Below, piece after piece: positions 47,001-55,920 of a DNA stretch of 64,000 nucleotides. A model generated the notes under the pieces. It made no database searches. It had not been told where the DNA came from and was given only the letters and a program-made list of their open reading frames with translations. The stretch is from Xiphias gladius (Eukaryota > Chordata > Actinopteri > Istiophoriformes > Xiphiidae). The DNA lies in the NCBI RefSeq assembly GCF_016859285.1, contig NC_053418.1, forward strand, positions 5,254,521 to 5,318,520, in the 5' to 3' direction. Within the stretch, counting starts at the first letter, position 1, and every line of letters starts with the position of its first letter. The position numbers and the translations under genes are program-made.

Positions 47001-47232
47001 CAGCTTATACTATTCATCATCAGGAACGTTTCACTCTGATCTACAATCCTGCAACTTTAAAGGATATTGATTTCTTGACTTTCTTTACAAGCACTTGTTC
47101 TTTGAGCTCAGAAAACAGTCTTGATGGTTTTCGAGTGTTGCTGCTTGGCATTTGTGAAGGCATGAAGACTAACTCACCTCCTGACCCTGCGATGACCGTG
47201 GTGTCTGCGTCCTTTGCCTTTGATGCAGCCAT
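28752..47232 (-). CDS. srrm4: Serine/arginine repetitive matrix protein 4 (nSR100), 13 exons
   Basis: Exons 47232-47178, 46140-46050, 39463-39380, 39234-39154, 39062-39036, 38811-38761, 37157-37074, 36264-36099, 32602-32280, 32072-31893, 30466-30365, 30250-30095 and 29058-28752 join without a frame break to 568 aa (human 611). Matches to remembered SRRM4 include the Lys-rich tracts of exons 3-4, YDSGNDTSSPPS and SDSGNSVTS (exon 9), RRRDSPSHLEARRIT (exon 12) and RKRPIPYFRPSPSSS (exon 13), the last two forming the eMIC core, followed by an Arg/Ser repeat tail. SRRM4 is a nuclear, neuron-enriched regulator that recruits early spliceosome components to include 3-27 nt microexons. It has no RRM. 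Exons 3-13 are secure. Exons 1-2 are a model: the N-terminal block I recall from mammals (FWRGTFKAV) was not found in this window, so an upstream exon may be missing. hspb8 follows about 4 kb downstream on the same strand. Confidence 0.92.
30095..30250 (-). CDS. srrm4: srrm4 exon 12 (start of eMIC domain)
   Basis: 156 nt between acceptor cttcccag and donor gtacag. It ends with RRRRKSYSPMKKRRRDSPSH followed by LEARRIT, nearly identical to human SRRM4. This is the enhancer-of-microexons (eMIC) domain, known to be necessary for microexon activation. Confidence 0.95.
30365..30466 (-). CDS. srrm4: srrm4 exon 11
   Basis: 102 nt between acceptor gttgccag and donor gtgaac, encoding SHSRSPSYSADMRRRGSVAS and SRGSFSRYSAD. 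It matches the SRSPSYS and SRYSPSR region of human SRRM4. Confidence 0.9.
30690..31100 (+). mobile_element. LINE 3' end fragment (reverse transcriptase C-terminus)
   Basis: Plus-strand frames with shifts read LNKLIREAV, then LLNIVENISHPLRDLL and RRDKEPYRKSFLPAAITLYT. These match the C-terminal segment of L2/Rex-type LINE polyproteins as I recall them. It is frameshifted and truncated, and sits in srrm4 intron 10, antisense to the gene. Confidence 0.65.
31387..31406. repeat. CTAT tetranucleotide microsatellite
   Basis: About five ctat units at the edge of repeat R1 copy 2. Confidence 0.85.
31407..31790 (+). repeat. Interspersed repeat family R1, copy 2
   Basis: gctgatgggaatgtcattag and gatggtggcgctagacgaaa match the copy at 15860-16740. 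It sits in srrm4 intron 10 beside the LINE fragment. Confidence 0.75.
31893..32072 (-). CDS. srrm4: srrm4 exon 10
   Basis: 180 nt between acceptor ctttgcag and donor gtgggt. In the frame set by exon 9 it reads EQITLGC, then KMSKSSRRRLKTRSSSRSSG and RYSRSPSLSS, a Ser/Arg-rich segment. Another frame is also open here but lacks SR character and breaks the splice phase. Confidence 0.88.
32280..32602 (-). CDS. srrm4: srrm4 exon 9
   Basis: 323 nt between acceptor ctttgcag and donor AGAG|gtaatg. It carries the SRRM4 signature YDSGNDTSSPPS (about residues 241-252) and ASDSGNSVTSY further on, both close to human. This is the clearest non-repetitive evidence for srrm4. Confidence 0.93.
34150..34440. 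promoter_or_regulatory. Possible conserved non-coding element in srrm4 intron 8
   Basis: AT-rich, non-repetitive sequence with several TAATTA/ATTAGC-type cores (gtgtaattaaaaacatc, caattagcataatg). Such sequence is typical of developmental enhancers, but this judgement is only compositional. Confidence 0.18.
36099..36264 (-). CDS. srrm4: srrm4 exon 8
   Basis: 166 nt between acceptor tttcccacag and donor ACC|gtaagt, leaving phase 0. The 55 residues are not strongly SR-biased and I recognise no motif. Frame and splice signals fit the flanking srrm4 exons, so identity rests on position. Confidence 0.78.
37074..37157 (-). CDS. srrm4: srrm4 exon 7
   Basis: 84 nt between acceptor cctcccccag and donor gtaagg, encoding SRTHSRRRRRYRRSESDSSS and CHSSTED. 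It is an Arg/Ser-rich linker of the SR type. Confidence 0.87.
37795..37970 (+). mobile_element. Possible tRNA-derived SINE
   Basis: A box-like tggtggcctctgtcgtagg and B box-like gaggtttgtgttcgac are followed by a tail with cttgccagctgtcgaataaa. This layout resembles fish tRNA-derived SINEs. It lies in srrm4 intron 6. Confidence 0.4.
38761..38811 (-). CDS. srrm4: srrm4 exon 6
   Basis: 51 nt between acceptor ttcccaccag and donor gtcagt, encoding SSSLKHKRRDERKHKK. Human SRRM4 has SPKSKRRDEKRHKKQ here. Confidence 0.87.
39036..39062 (-). CDS. srrm4: srrm4 exon 5, a 27-nt microexon
   Basis: Acceptor ttccag and donor gtacg bound exactly 27 nt, encoding (R)YTSKKSKH(R). It is in phase with both neighbours and a multiple of three. 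The upstream intron is only 91 bp. It corresponds to the SFSKKRRH segment of human SRRM4. Confidence 0.82.
39154..39234 (-). CDS. srrm4: srrm4 exon 4
   Basis: 81 nt (acceptor gccgtag, donor gtagct) encoding SPSQSLSPLR, a poly-Lys run and SSKKNKRHR. Human SRRM4 has SPSPVKKKKKKSSKKHKRR at the same place. Confidence 0.88.
   Translation of the reverse strand, partial: VSFPEPVATEEEEKEEEEELQEKQTA
39380..39463 (-). CDS. srrm4: srrm4 exon 3
   Basis: Acceptor cttgcag, 84 nt, donor AAAAG|gtcagt. It encodes PSFDEELSPRPKGKKKKRKS plus a further basic run. This aligns with the mammalian SRRM4 stretch just before the first Lys tract, so the gene is firmly identified from here on. Confidence 0.88.
40130..40400 (+). 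repeat. Two-unit tandem repeat with nuclear receptor motifs
   Basis: Two diverged units of about 140 bp each carry cagtgaccttgacctttgac followed by cgtttgtgcc and gaaattccctc. This is a known abundant fish repeat type. It lies in srrm4 intron 2. Confidence 0.75.
41555..42376 (+). mobile_element. Dispersed element R5, copy 1 (with conserved ORF fragment)
   Basis: Matches 61290-62221 in the same orientation over most of its length. It includes gacgcgcacgcg, cgttgacctggttggctagc, an ORF (41680-41985) reading WLASKWGQIRPVDTSRKC onward, and gatatatgactatat. No transposase motif was recognised. It lies in srrm4 intron 2 and may be nested in a larger repeat reaching to about 42668. Confidence 0.7.
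42689..42760 (+). mobile_element. DNA-transposon terminal fragment
   Basis: ctcagtagccagtttattag and ggtacacct form a terminal sequence I recognise from an abundant fish DNA-transposon family. Only one end was identified. Confidence 0.5.
44780..45020. promoter_or_regulatory. Possible conserved non-coding element in srrm4 intron 2
   Basis: Unique-looking sequence with ataattaacgctgg and ccggccaattagcaag, free of repeat signatures. Offered only as a candidate for alignment. Confidence 0.2.
46050..46140 (-). CDS. srrm4: srrm4 putative exon 2 (91 nt)
   Basis: Acceptor gaagttaccag and donor GACAG|gtaaag bound 91 nt. Joined to the previous and next exons it stays open and encodes MLCTSGEVLCPNGDTF, then IPLQPLLRDLDYD. 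Phase entry and exit both fit, but I recognise no matching segment in mammalian SRRM4. It may be fish-specific or alternatively spliced. Confidence 0.5.
47178..47232 (-). CDS. srrm4: srrm4 putative first coding exon (MAASK start)
   Basis: The ATG at 47232 has G at -3 and G at +4. It opens 18 codons ending GGA G|gtgagt, a consensus donor. An in-frame TAA at 47286-47284 and an alternative weak ATG at 47277 lie upstream. A very strong polypyrimidine acceptor ends at 47313, so the exon probably begins at 47312 and the first part is 5' UTR in this frame. A second frame is open across the whole exon (see findings). The start codon choice is therefore uncertain. Confidence 0.5.
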
Positions 47233-48039
47233 TTCGGTCGGCAGTGTCGGCCCTGGTGACCGCCGCTTTCCTCTCATCAGTCTTTAGCGGCTGACAGGCT
47301 GTTATTTCTGAGCTGTGAGGAAAGCAAAAAAAAAAAAAGCAGAAAAGCAAAAAAGAAAAAAGGAAGAAAAGGATTTAGTTTTTTTGCTCTTGAGCTTTCC
47401 CATTAGAACTTTACCGAGTGATTTTTCTAGTTGTCCACACAGTTAATGCTCCCATCACACAATAGTGAGGGGGGGATTTAACATGCTTGGTTAGCCCTAC
47501 TCCCTCTGGTCTACTGGGTATGTGTTTTATTCCCCTCCATTGCTCCCTGCCAGCCGCTCTCCGGGAAAATTGGAGGTCAGCCATCTACCATTCAAATTGA
47601 GGTGTCAATTGAAATGTAGTTATTTACATGCCTCAGTTGCCCTGGCATTTGGGGAAAAAATGGTGTTTTCTATCTTGCGTTGGGTAGATGCGGCCACGGG
47701 AGATGCACGGTCATAAGAAAAGTTCTACTTGAATTTTGCCCCCCCCCCCGTTTCTGATAAATCAGAGCTTATACAGTGTTAGTTATCAACATGTATACAC
47801 AGGCATAAAAGCAAAATCAATAAAAACTAGAAGTCACATCCCCACGGCCTCTTGTTTAAACATATATTCTGCAGTTTTAAAAATGAGGCTAATTATGTCT
47901 GGCTTCCGAATAATGCTTCTATACTGTAAGTCCGGTGTTTACTCATTCATCTGCTTCCACCTGAACCTCCCAAACACCTCCACCAATAGTCAAATGCGGC
48001 TGCAGAACGAATGACTAAATAGAGTGAATGATTAGATGT

Positions 48040-48250
48040 GAGGGCACCGTTCTAGCCCTGCTTATTATGCTCTGTTTTAGTCATGGGAGATTTGAGCGTA
48101 ATTACACATTCTCCTCTTCTACGAGTGGCTCCTGTCTGATTGTAATGAGAAGATAATCAGAGCCAGAGATTAGGCCGTCAACGCCGCGGCCTCCTCCTCC
48201 TCCTCCTCTACCCCCAGCGACGAGCAGGCAGGAACCGTCGCTTTCTATCA
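48040..48250. promoter_or_regulatory. Possible conserved element upstream of srrm4
   Basis: Unique sequence with gcgtaattacacattc and gattgtaatgagaagataat, followed by a short CTC run at about 48188-48208. It lies about 0.8 kb upstream of the first srrm4 exon seen, so a promoter-proximal role is possible. Confidence 0.2.
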
Positions 48251-48659
48251 CTTCACCTTCATTTTCCTCTGCTTCTCCGCATAAGAGGGAGTGCCCCCCG
48301 GCAGGGAACTAATAATGTAAGACGGCAGACTGGGTGCTCCAACATGACCGAGTGTTTGAAAGGTAATAGAGGTGATAAAGACAGCCACCGGAAGGATAAT
48401 TAGTCTGATCAAGGAGGCTGATGGAAGGGAACCTTTGAATATACCAGTGATTTGTCTAAAGTTCTCCCAGTGCTGCTGGAGATACAAATAAAGGTCTGCT
48501 TATATTGTCTTCTGAATAGTTTTTGAAAGTGTTTGAGATGACAAACTAAGAAATTTGATCATCTGATCACATTGATCCATCATTAGTGTTGAATTTTGAA
48601 ACTGATGGAGCACAGTTTGCATTGTCTGACCTCATCTTATTTCAAGACTGTTGGGATTA

Positions 48660-49095
48660 GAGTTGCAACAATTATCCAATTAAACAATTGGTCAATCTAA
48701 GGAAAATTAATCAATAGCAATTTTGATTATAGATAATTCTTTAAGTCATTTATCAACCAAAAATTCCAAACTTCCTTTGTTTCGAGCTTCTTAATGTAAC
48801 GCTTTGCAGTTTTTCTTTGTTATACACGTTTGCGGACTGAATATTTTGATGGAAATTAAGTGATTTGATCGAAAACTGCAACAACAGCCACTTAATGGAC
48901 CTTGTGGTGAGGCTGTTTTCTCAACTGAATCTCTTTGGGTTTTGGACTGATGGTTGAACAAAACAAGCACAATAACAAGCCATGCGTTGGGCATTTACCA
49001 CTAGTTTTGGACATTTGATATACTAAACAAAAGATTTATGAAAAATAACTGATCGATCAATCAAAACATTCAAACGTTTCATTTGTTTCAGGCCT
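48660..49095. repeat. Dispersed teleost repeat, family R2, copy 2
   Basis: Bounded by gttgcaacaattatccaatt and actgatcgatcaatcaaaac, with tctctttgggttttggactg inside. Same family as 13290-13610. Confidence 0.75.
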
Positions 49096-49670
49096 AGTTG
49101 GTATTCACTTACGATGTAAGGGAGTGAAATGTCACTGGCCGGACAGTTTCAGTAACCATTCCATGGGCTGTTTATCAGTGTGTACCGACAACACACAAAC
49201 AAACCAGTCAGTCAACACAAATCACTTAATGGAACATTGAGGTAGTTCAAGCAGACATAGAAATTGTTTATAAGTCACATGTTCCACACTATGGAATCAT
49301 ATGAACACACATGGTCACAACCTATCTCTGATACAGATCTGAACCATATATATAATTTACTGGACACAGGAGAGCAGAAGGCTGAAGCATTTCCACTGTC
49401 GGACGCTCCGCTCTCTCTCCCTGAAAAAAGCCGGAGGTGGAAAGTGGCCCAGTGCTCCTCTTCCTGGCCCCCTCTCGGCTTGTTTGTTATTTACTGTCAC
49501 TCTAAGAGCCGCGGTTGATGAGTTCTAAATGAAATCGATTTCGCTATCACGGATGCACATTCCCTTGATCCGGCCCTGCAATTTCTGGCCGAAACTTTCC
49601 AAGCTATAAGCACCTGGATTTATCGTAGGTTGTTTTTATCTGTCAAATAGCACTCCCCGCTCTCTCACTC

Positions 49671-49671
49671 T

Positions 49672-49702
<31 letters not shown>

Positions 49703-49716
49703 ACACATACATACAC
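49671..49716. repeat. CA microsatellite
   Basis: About 45 bp of CA units with a few TA interruptions. Confidence 0.92.
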
Positions 49717-51189
49717 TCTCATCCACTCTCGAGCGCGGACAATCCTTTTGTAGTTGTTATTCATCACCAGGCAGCGGTTGTAGGTATTTAAAGGGACAAT
49801 TCAAAGCACCAAACTGACAAAAAAGGTTTGAATGAACGCAAATACTGAGCGGATTAAGTGAGAGTACTTGATGACAAAGAATTACGTGGACACTAATCTG
49901 CCAAAATCCCGACTGGATTTGTTTACCATAAAACAGGTAAAATGAAGTCATAGACTGGGATCAGCTCCGTTATAATCCCCGCTGAAATATGGCATGATGA
50001 CAATGCCACTGACTGAAACCATTGTCTGTGTACAGCGACGCTGCAGATACAGGTAGCATCCTCCTAAAATTTTTGACCTCTCATGACCTCCCTCTTCGTA
50101 CCTGCCGCACCGTACATCTATGCATCGGCACGGCTCCCTTGGTGAGGAGCAATGTTGTCACTGGAGCCTGACAGAGGTGACCATGATCGTGCTGTGATGA
50201 GCTCTTGTTTCTCCCCTTGATACAGTGGGCGCGTCCAACTCCTGTCACAGGGCCCCCCCCCCCGGCTCCGCTGTACACCGCTGCTGCTCACCGTGGACGG
50301 GTAACGTGCACTGACAGATGGTGAACAAATACACGTCGCAAACAGCAAGACAGTGCTTTTTTCAAGATGGCGAGGATGTGATTTTCACCTCTGTGCGTTC
50401 CCAGATTTGGATGGAGAGATGGAAGCTATGCAGGGTGTGTGTGTCTGTGTGTGTTTATATGCTAATACTTTTCTTTGCCAAATACATCTAGGAGGAAATC
50501 GTATCGCTCCTCGGATTCATTAAATTAACAATGTTTTTTTTTCCAACTCAGGAATTTTGACGCTCTTACACTCGGCTACTAAAACATAAAACGATCTAAA
50601 CCAACAATGAGGTGATCCTACCAACAATTGTTGTCTGTGTATATTCTGGGATATAGCTTATTTCTCTATGTCACGGAGGTCCATTGTTTTCAACAGAGTA
50701 TTAAAAACAAATCAAGTAGCCACACGCTGGACAACATGTTCCTTCATTACCAGGAAAAAAACAACCCCTTTGGTTTATTAACACCACAGTTCCCAGCTGT
50801 TTTAAAAAAAATTGACATATTCAGTAGGAACAAATGGGTCTGGGGTGCCATGAAGAGCAGGGGAACAGACAGCCTGGGGAAGTGGGAAAGTATTGAGAGG
50901 CGGACTAATACTTTGTTAGGTTTTTTTAATTCGATTTGCTGACAAAAACTCGAAACACAGAATAACACCAGACGTATCCTTTAAGCTAGTAAAAGTGGTT
51001 TAGGTTAAAAATTGAAATATAATGGGTTGTGCTTTAAGTCACAGTTGAATTTTCAGTAATTAACCAAGACACAATCTTTCCTCAACTTTAAACAAATCTT
51101 TTCGTTGTTATTAATGCTTTAGATTCAACAAGTGACTATTGTATGGAAAACAAATTAAATATGAGCATTTAGCAGTTTTGTCAAGTCTG

Positions 51190-51565
51190 GTAATTTAAAC
51201 ATTTCCTTGTTAGATTGATTTTTTTATTTTTTTTTAAATCAATGTGGCCTCATGTTTCCTGATTAGTGGACAGTTGGAAAATTGTAATAAATAATAATTT
51301 ATGGCATTTATCGAGCAAAAATGCCAAACATTTTTAGTTTCAGCCTCTCAGATGTGATGATTTGATGGTTTTCTTCCTCATATATCATAGTGAAGTGGCT
51401 ATCTTTGGATCTTGGCAATTTGAAGACATTACCTTGGGCTTTAGAAAATGGTGACTTGCATTTTTCTGCCCTTTTCTCTTTGTTGACTACATGATCAATC
51501 AATTAATTGAGAAAATAACTTCCAGATTTAAAATAGATATAAAATAATTGTTAGTTACAGCCCTA
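51190..51565. repeat. Dispersed teleost repeat, family R2, copy 3
   Basis: Shares accttgggctttagaaaatg and caattaattgagaaaataac with the other copies and ends in gttagttacagccc. Confidence 0.75.
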
Positions 51566-52609
51566 AATGAGTTGTAAGTGAACAGAACTTTTAGGAGACA
51601 GTGTTGGTTTATACTCTAAGTATGCACAGGACTAATGATATGTCACATTATCAACAGGTCTATTTGGCCCAAAAAAAAGAAGATAAAAGAGAGGGGAAAA
51701 GCAGAACATGTTAAACCTTGTCACTTTTTTCTATCTAACCAGCTGCTTGTCTTTTGACCCTCCAGGTCTGTGCTGAGATATTCATAAAGCATCAACAGCC
51801 CGAGCCACAGGAGGATCATCATAGTTTGTGTACAGTTTCATTGTCCACACCCCATTTACGATGTAAAATTGAGATAAACTGCTACAATAGCTGCCAGGAG
51901 CTGCTCAGTAATCTGCCAGCTGCTTTGCAGAACACATCGCTGTCGGCGGGGCTCAGGCTCACAACATCAGCCGACACCTCACAGGTGTGCGAGAAGCACC
52001 CAGGCAGCCATTAGCCTCACCAGCGAAAACAGTGCTGCACTCCTCCGATGTTTGCATTAAAAATGGGTTAAAATCACACCGCCGATTAACACAGATTAAA
52101 CCCTCAGCCGCCCCAATTACATTCTTCTAGATATGTTTTCATCTGCACTCTGCTATTTCAAATCAAGTGTTTACTCGAAGCATGTGGGCAAAACTGCCTG
52201 ACAGTCAGCTTCAGCTGGGGTGCTCGAGTGTGTGCACAGCTGGATGAATCTGGAGGATCTACGGGGACACAGCACAACACACAGCACTCGAACGCAACCT
52301 TTTCCTTCCAACTCTTGTGTCTACAGATGCCCCACTGTGACAGAATGAGATCGTACAGGATAGAGTTGAGAGACACTCGAGGGGCATTTCTGCATTTTCT
52401 ATCCTGTGATCTCATCTGTTCTCCCTCTCAGCTGTGTCTTGGTCTCACAGCGTAGAGTGTACCCTCATAACCTTTGCTTCCAGGGTCCAGTAAGTTTGAT
52501 TCATTAAGTTTAATTTTGCACGTTTGCACCTCACGCGTACACTTTCTCATGGTTCAACTTTGTGAAAATATATTCTACATTAGAAGATGGTATTGTATCC
52601 TCCATGTTT

Positions 52610-52915
52610 TAAATGGATCGGTGGTTCCCATCCCCTTTGGCTTGGGACCCCTTAAAGGAATAAATCAACACTTTGGGAAATATGCTTTTCCTCAGAGGGA
52701 TTCTTAGAGGTCTGAGAGGTAAAAGTATCAAGTGTTTCAGAGGAAAAGAAAAAATGGGGGAAAAAAACATACAAAATGTACATGATTTTGCGTAACAGAA
52801 TTATTTTTTGGTCTTTCTAATCCCTTTAATCATCTTGTGACCCCTCTGAGTGATGTTTAGCGCCCTATGTGGCACCCAAGCCTCCAGACTGGGAACCATT
52901 GGAATAAGTGATACC
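52610..52915. repeat. Degenerate hAT-type MITE
   Basis: ggtggttcccatcccctttg at the left and agactgggaaccattgga at the right form the diverged inverted ends of a cagtggttcccaacc-type element. Confidence 0.5.
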
Positions 52916-55156
52916 TGAACTCCAAATATTTTCATGAGTAATGGTTTCAGTGGATAGATTCGGGTTCTAAACATGATACGTATGGTGTTTTAGATGCGTC
53001 TCCACTGTGCTAAGAGCAAAATTCCAATGTCTGATATGAAAACTTTCAAATATAAAGACACCGAATATCAGTACAAAGTATGTGACTTCAATTTTATTTT
53101 CAGTGACTTCACTTTAAAAACACAGATATGGGTTCCAGCCTCCTAAAAGTCGACATTTATCGAGCCTTCTCGTCATTTCGGTTGCCATGCCATCCTCACA
53201 GGTGCTCTGTCCTGCTGAGTGCCAAGCGGACTCACGCCCTAATTGAGCAAGTGAATAACAAACTGTGGCAAATGAGCTAGAGGATATACATGGAAGCATC
53301 AATACAGCTGACCTACAGCAACAACAGGAAAACAACATCGGGGGATCGATGGATGGTACGTCACTTTGAGAGGACCTAACAAGGGGACGGAGAATTTAAA
53401 GCCAAAGAAAATTTAGTTTTCAATATTTTCTTTCTAGATTTGTTGAGCCCAATCTTGAACCCACCTTGATTTAAAACTCAATGAAGTTGTCATGTTGAAA
53501 ACACAGATCAAAGTTTGGCTATTTTCATGCTAGTAATCATTTAGTAATGGCTGACATGAGCCGAAGAAGTCTTAAAAGAAACTTTCCTTCTACTTTAAGT
53601 ATATTGGAAAAAAGATTTCCTCAGGGTGTCATTACTCTCTACAGAGGAGTGGCTCTCAGTCTAACAGTCCAAACATCCTGATTATTCAAAGTAGAGGGTT
53701 GCCAGATTGCCCAAATTGGCACTTAAGGAGCTCTGTTCCATGATACAACCTCATAAACACGTCAAGCCTATCGGAGCTTATAATGCAGACTGAGGAAGGA
53801 CCTGCATGACCTTCATCTTCTCAGGAATCAGGAGACATTTCTGTAAGTCACAGTAAAGTGTGCACAGCTGGGATGCTTTTATTTACTTATTTATTTATTT
53901 TTTTCCCATTTCTGCAGATGATTTAAGAGTTCCCCAGCCACTCGTGAGGTTCAGGGAGGCTAATAAAGTTTTCATTATCCCTGACAGAGCGACCAGGAAC
54001 AATTGATTGTCGTTATTACAGGAGTGATGATAGTTGAGATCATTACCATGGAAAGAGATGATCCTCTACCACAATTAAAAACCACAACAAGGTGGTCTTG
54101 AGGCACTTTGCTTTAATTTACACGGAGAGTGTTAATCCAACTTTCGGACCTGAGTCAAGAACAATTTTATCACCACCCAAAGGCCACAAGCGAGCAATTA
54201 AACCCAAACAAAGTGAATCAAACACATCCCTCACAAGGCCGACTCTTAATACACTCAGAGCCTGTGTAAACTTTTCAATGCAAAGTGGATACTTTTAGGT
54301 GAAGTGTCATTTAGTACATGTTAAGAAACACAGGTTTGCAGTCAAACAGTCTCAGTCAATTAGGCACATGAGCAAAAGCTCCAAAACCTTGATCACCAAA
54401 GCTGCCTTCAAAACTTGAGGAAAATTTAATTAGGACTCTGTACTAAAAGCTTCAGACTCATGACATGTGGACATTTAGGAAGTACTTAAATTTAAATGCG
54501 CTTCTGAATGAGCTGGCGTTCTTAGTAAAGTATAGTCTAAGATATGAGACTATGGAACACGACGTTGCCATGAAATTAATCCAGTTTGCATCGCTGCTCT
54601 TGTGGAGAGCGATCAGGGGGGTTGTCAGGTCCCCTGGAACAAGTCTGTTCATGTTAAAGTGCTGTTTCTTTTCTTATAGGTAGAATAACCACTTCATGTA
54701 TTCCCTTCGCAGCTGAGGTAATGTTTCTCCCAAATGTGCACAGATGGGTAATAGATTTGGGTGACATTCCCCCCTGCCAGATTAAATTGCAAGGATGGAT
54801 GCAAATCCTTTTGGGCGGCTGAGATCAGCCCCAAATTGGGTGCCTCTTCTTCCTTACAATGTATGATGGGAAGGCAGAATGATATAAGTGAACATCAAAG
54901 ATTTAATGGCTGTTCAGCCCCAGTCAGGAGGTATCAGTGGCTTCAGGCAATTTTCCGTCTTTGCTAGTTTGCTCAAAATCTGACATCCAACTCCAGCCTG
55001 AGGGTTTGATGGTGCATTACACTGTAATTATGTAATGATGGGCGTATGTTTTCTGTTTTTGTATTTTAATTTCAAGGTTCATGATTTATCTGTAATGTAT
55101 TCAACAACAACTTCCAACAGTTGTCACTTAGGGCTCGATGAATTGTATCAACAAAG

Positions 55157-55920
55157 CGTGAAGGAAAGTAATTGCTGTAAGTAAATATACTCAAGTATTA
55201 CACCTGTCAGTTTTGAGGCTCTGGTACTTTACTTAAGTATTTCCATTTTATGCTACTTTATGCTTCTGTTCCACTAAATTTCAGAGGGAACTACTATACT
55301 TTTTCCTCTACTTCATTTTTTAAATAGCTGTAGTTATTAGGATTCTCCACAAAAACATGCATGATAAGCTTGAAGAATATTTTAATCATCATTTTAACCA
55401 GTACCTCTCAACACTTTTGGCTTGTAAAAAGCAGTTGAGGCCTCTTGTCGCATCTCAGATGTCCATCAGTTGTTAGCAGTTTCACCAGAGAGATATTTTC
55501 CCTCTAAACTTCTCAGGCGGTCTCCTTTATATAAATGTCTGAGGCCAAACAAGGTGAAATTATTCAATATTTCAAAAAAAGACAAAAATAAGAGATATAT
55601 CCATGCAATAAAATTCAAACGTGTGTCAAAAAGGTTGGAAACTACTGAACTAAACTAGCAAACTCTATATAAAGTAGTTAAAACCAGCTCCACCTTGACC
55701 AGCTGCAACAGTAAAATGCGGCTTACACTGTACACAGTATTAACAATATGCGTAATAATGTCATATAAAATAATACGTCATTCAACAGTAGTTTTATTTT
55801 TGATATTTTAGGTCAATTTTGCAGATTATACTTTTACTTAAGTCAAATTTTAAATGCAAGACATTTACTTGTAAACGAGTATTATGTTGTATTGTAGTAT
55901 TATATTCTTCCACCACTGTC
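55157..55920 (+). mobile_element. Family R4 element, near full length, with nested insertion
   Basis: Starts taagtaaatatactcaagta and runs through tactttacttaagtatttcc, then gaccagctgcaacagtaaaa, ending tattcttccaccactgtc. The ends are typical of an abundant teleost MITE. It is split by a second element at 55399-55647. Confidence 0.7.
55399..55647. mobile_element. hAT-type MITE nested in R4
   Basis: The left end cagtacctctcaacactttt is inverted at the right as aaaaaggttggaaactactg. Both are decayed forms of cagtggttcccaacctttt, a hAT-style terminus. About 249 bp with no coding capacity. Confidence 0.6.
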
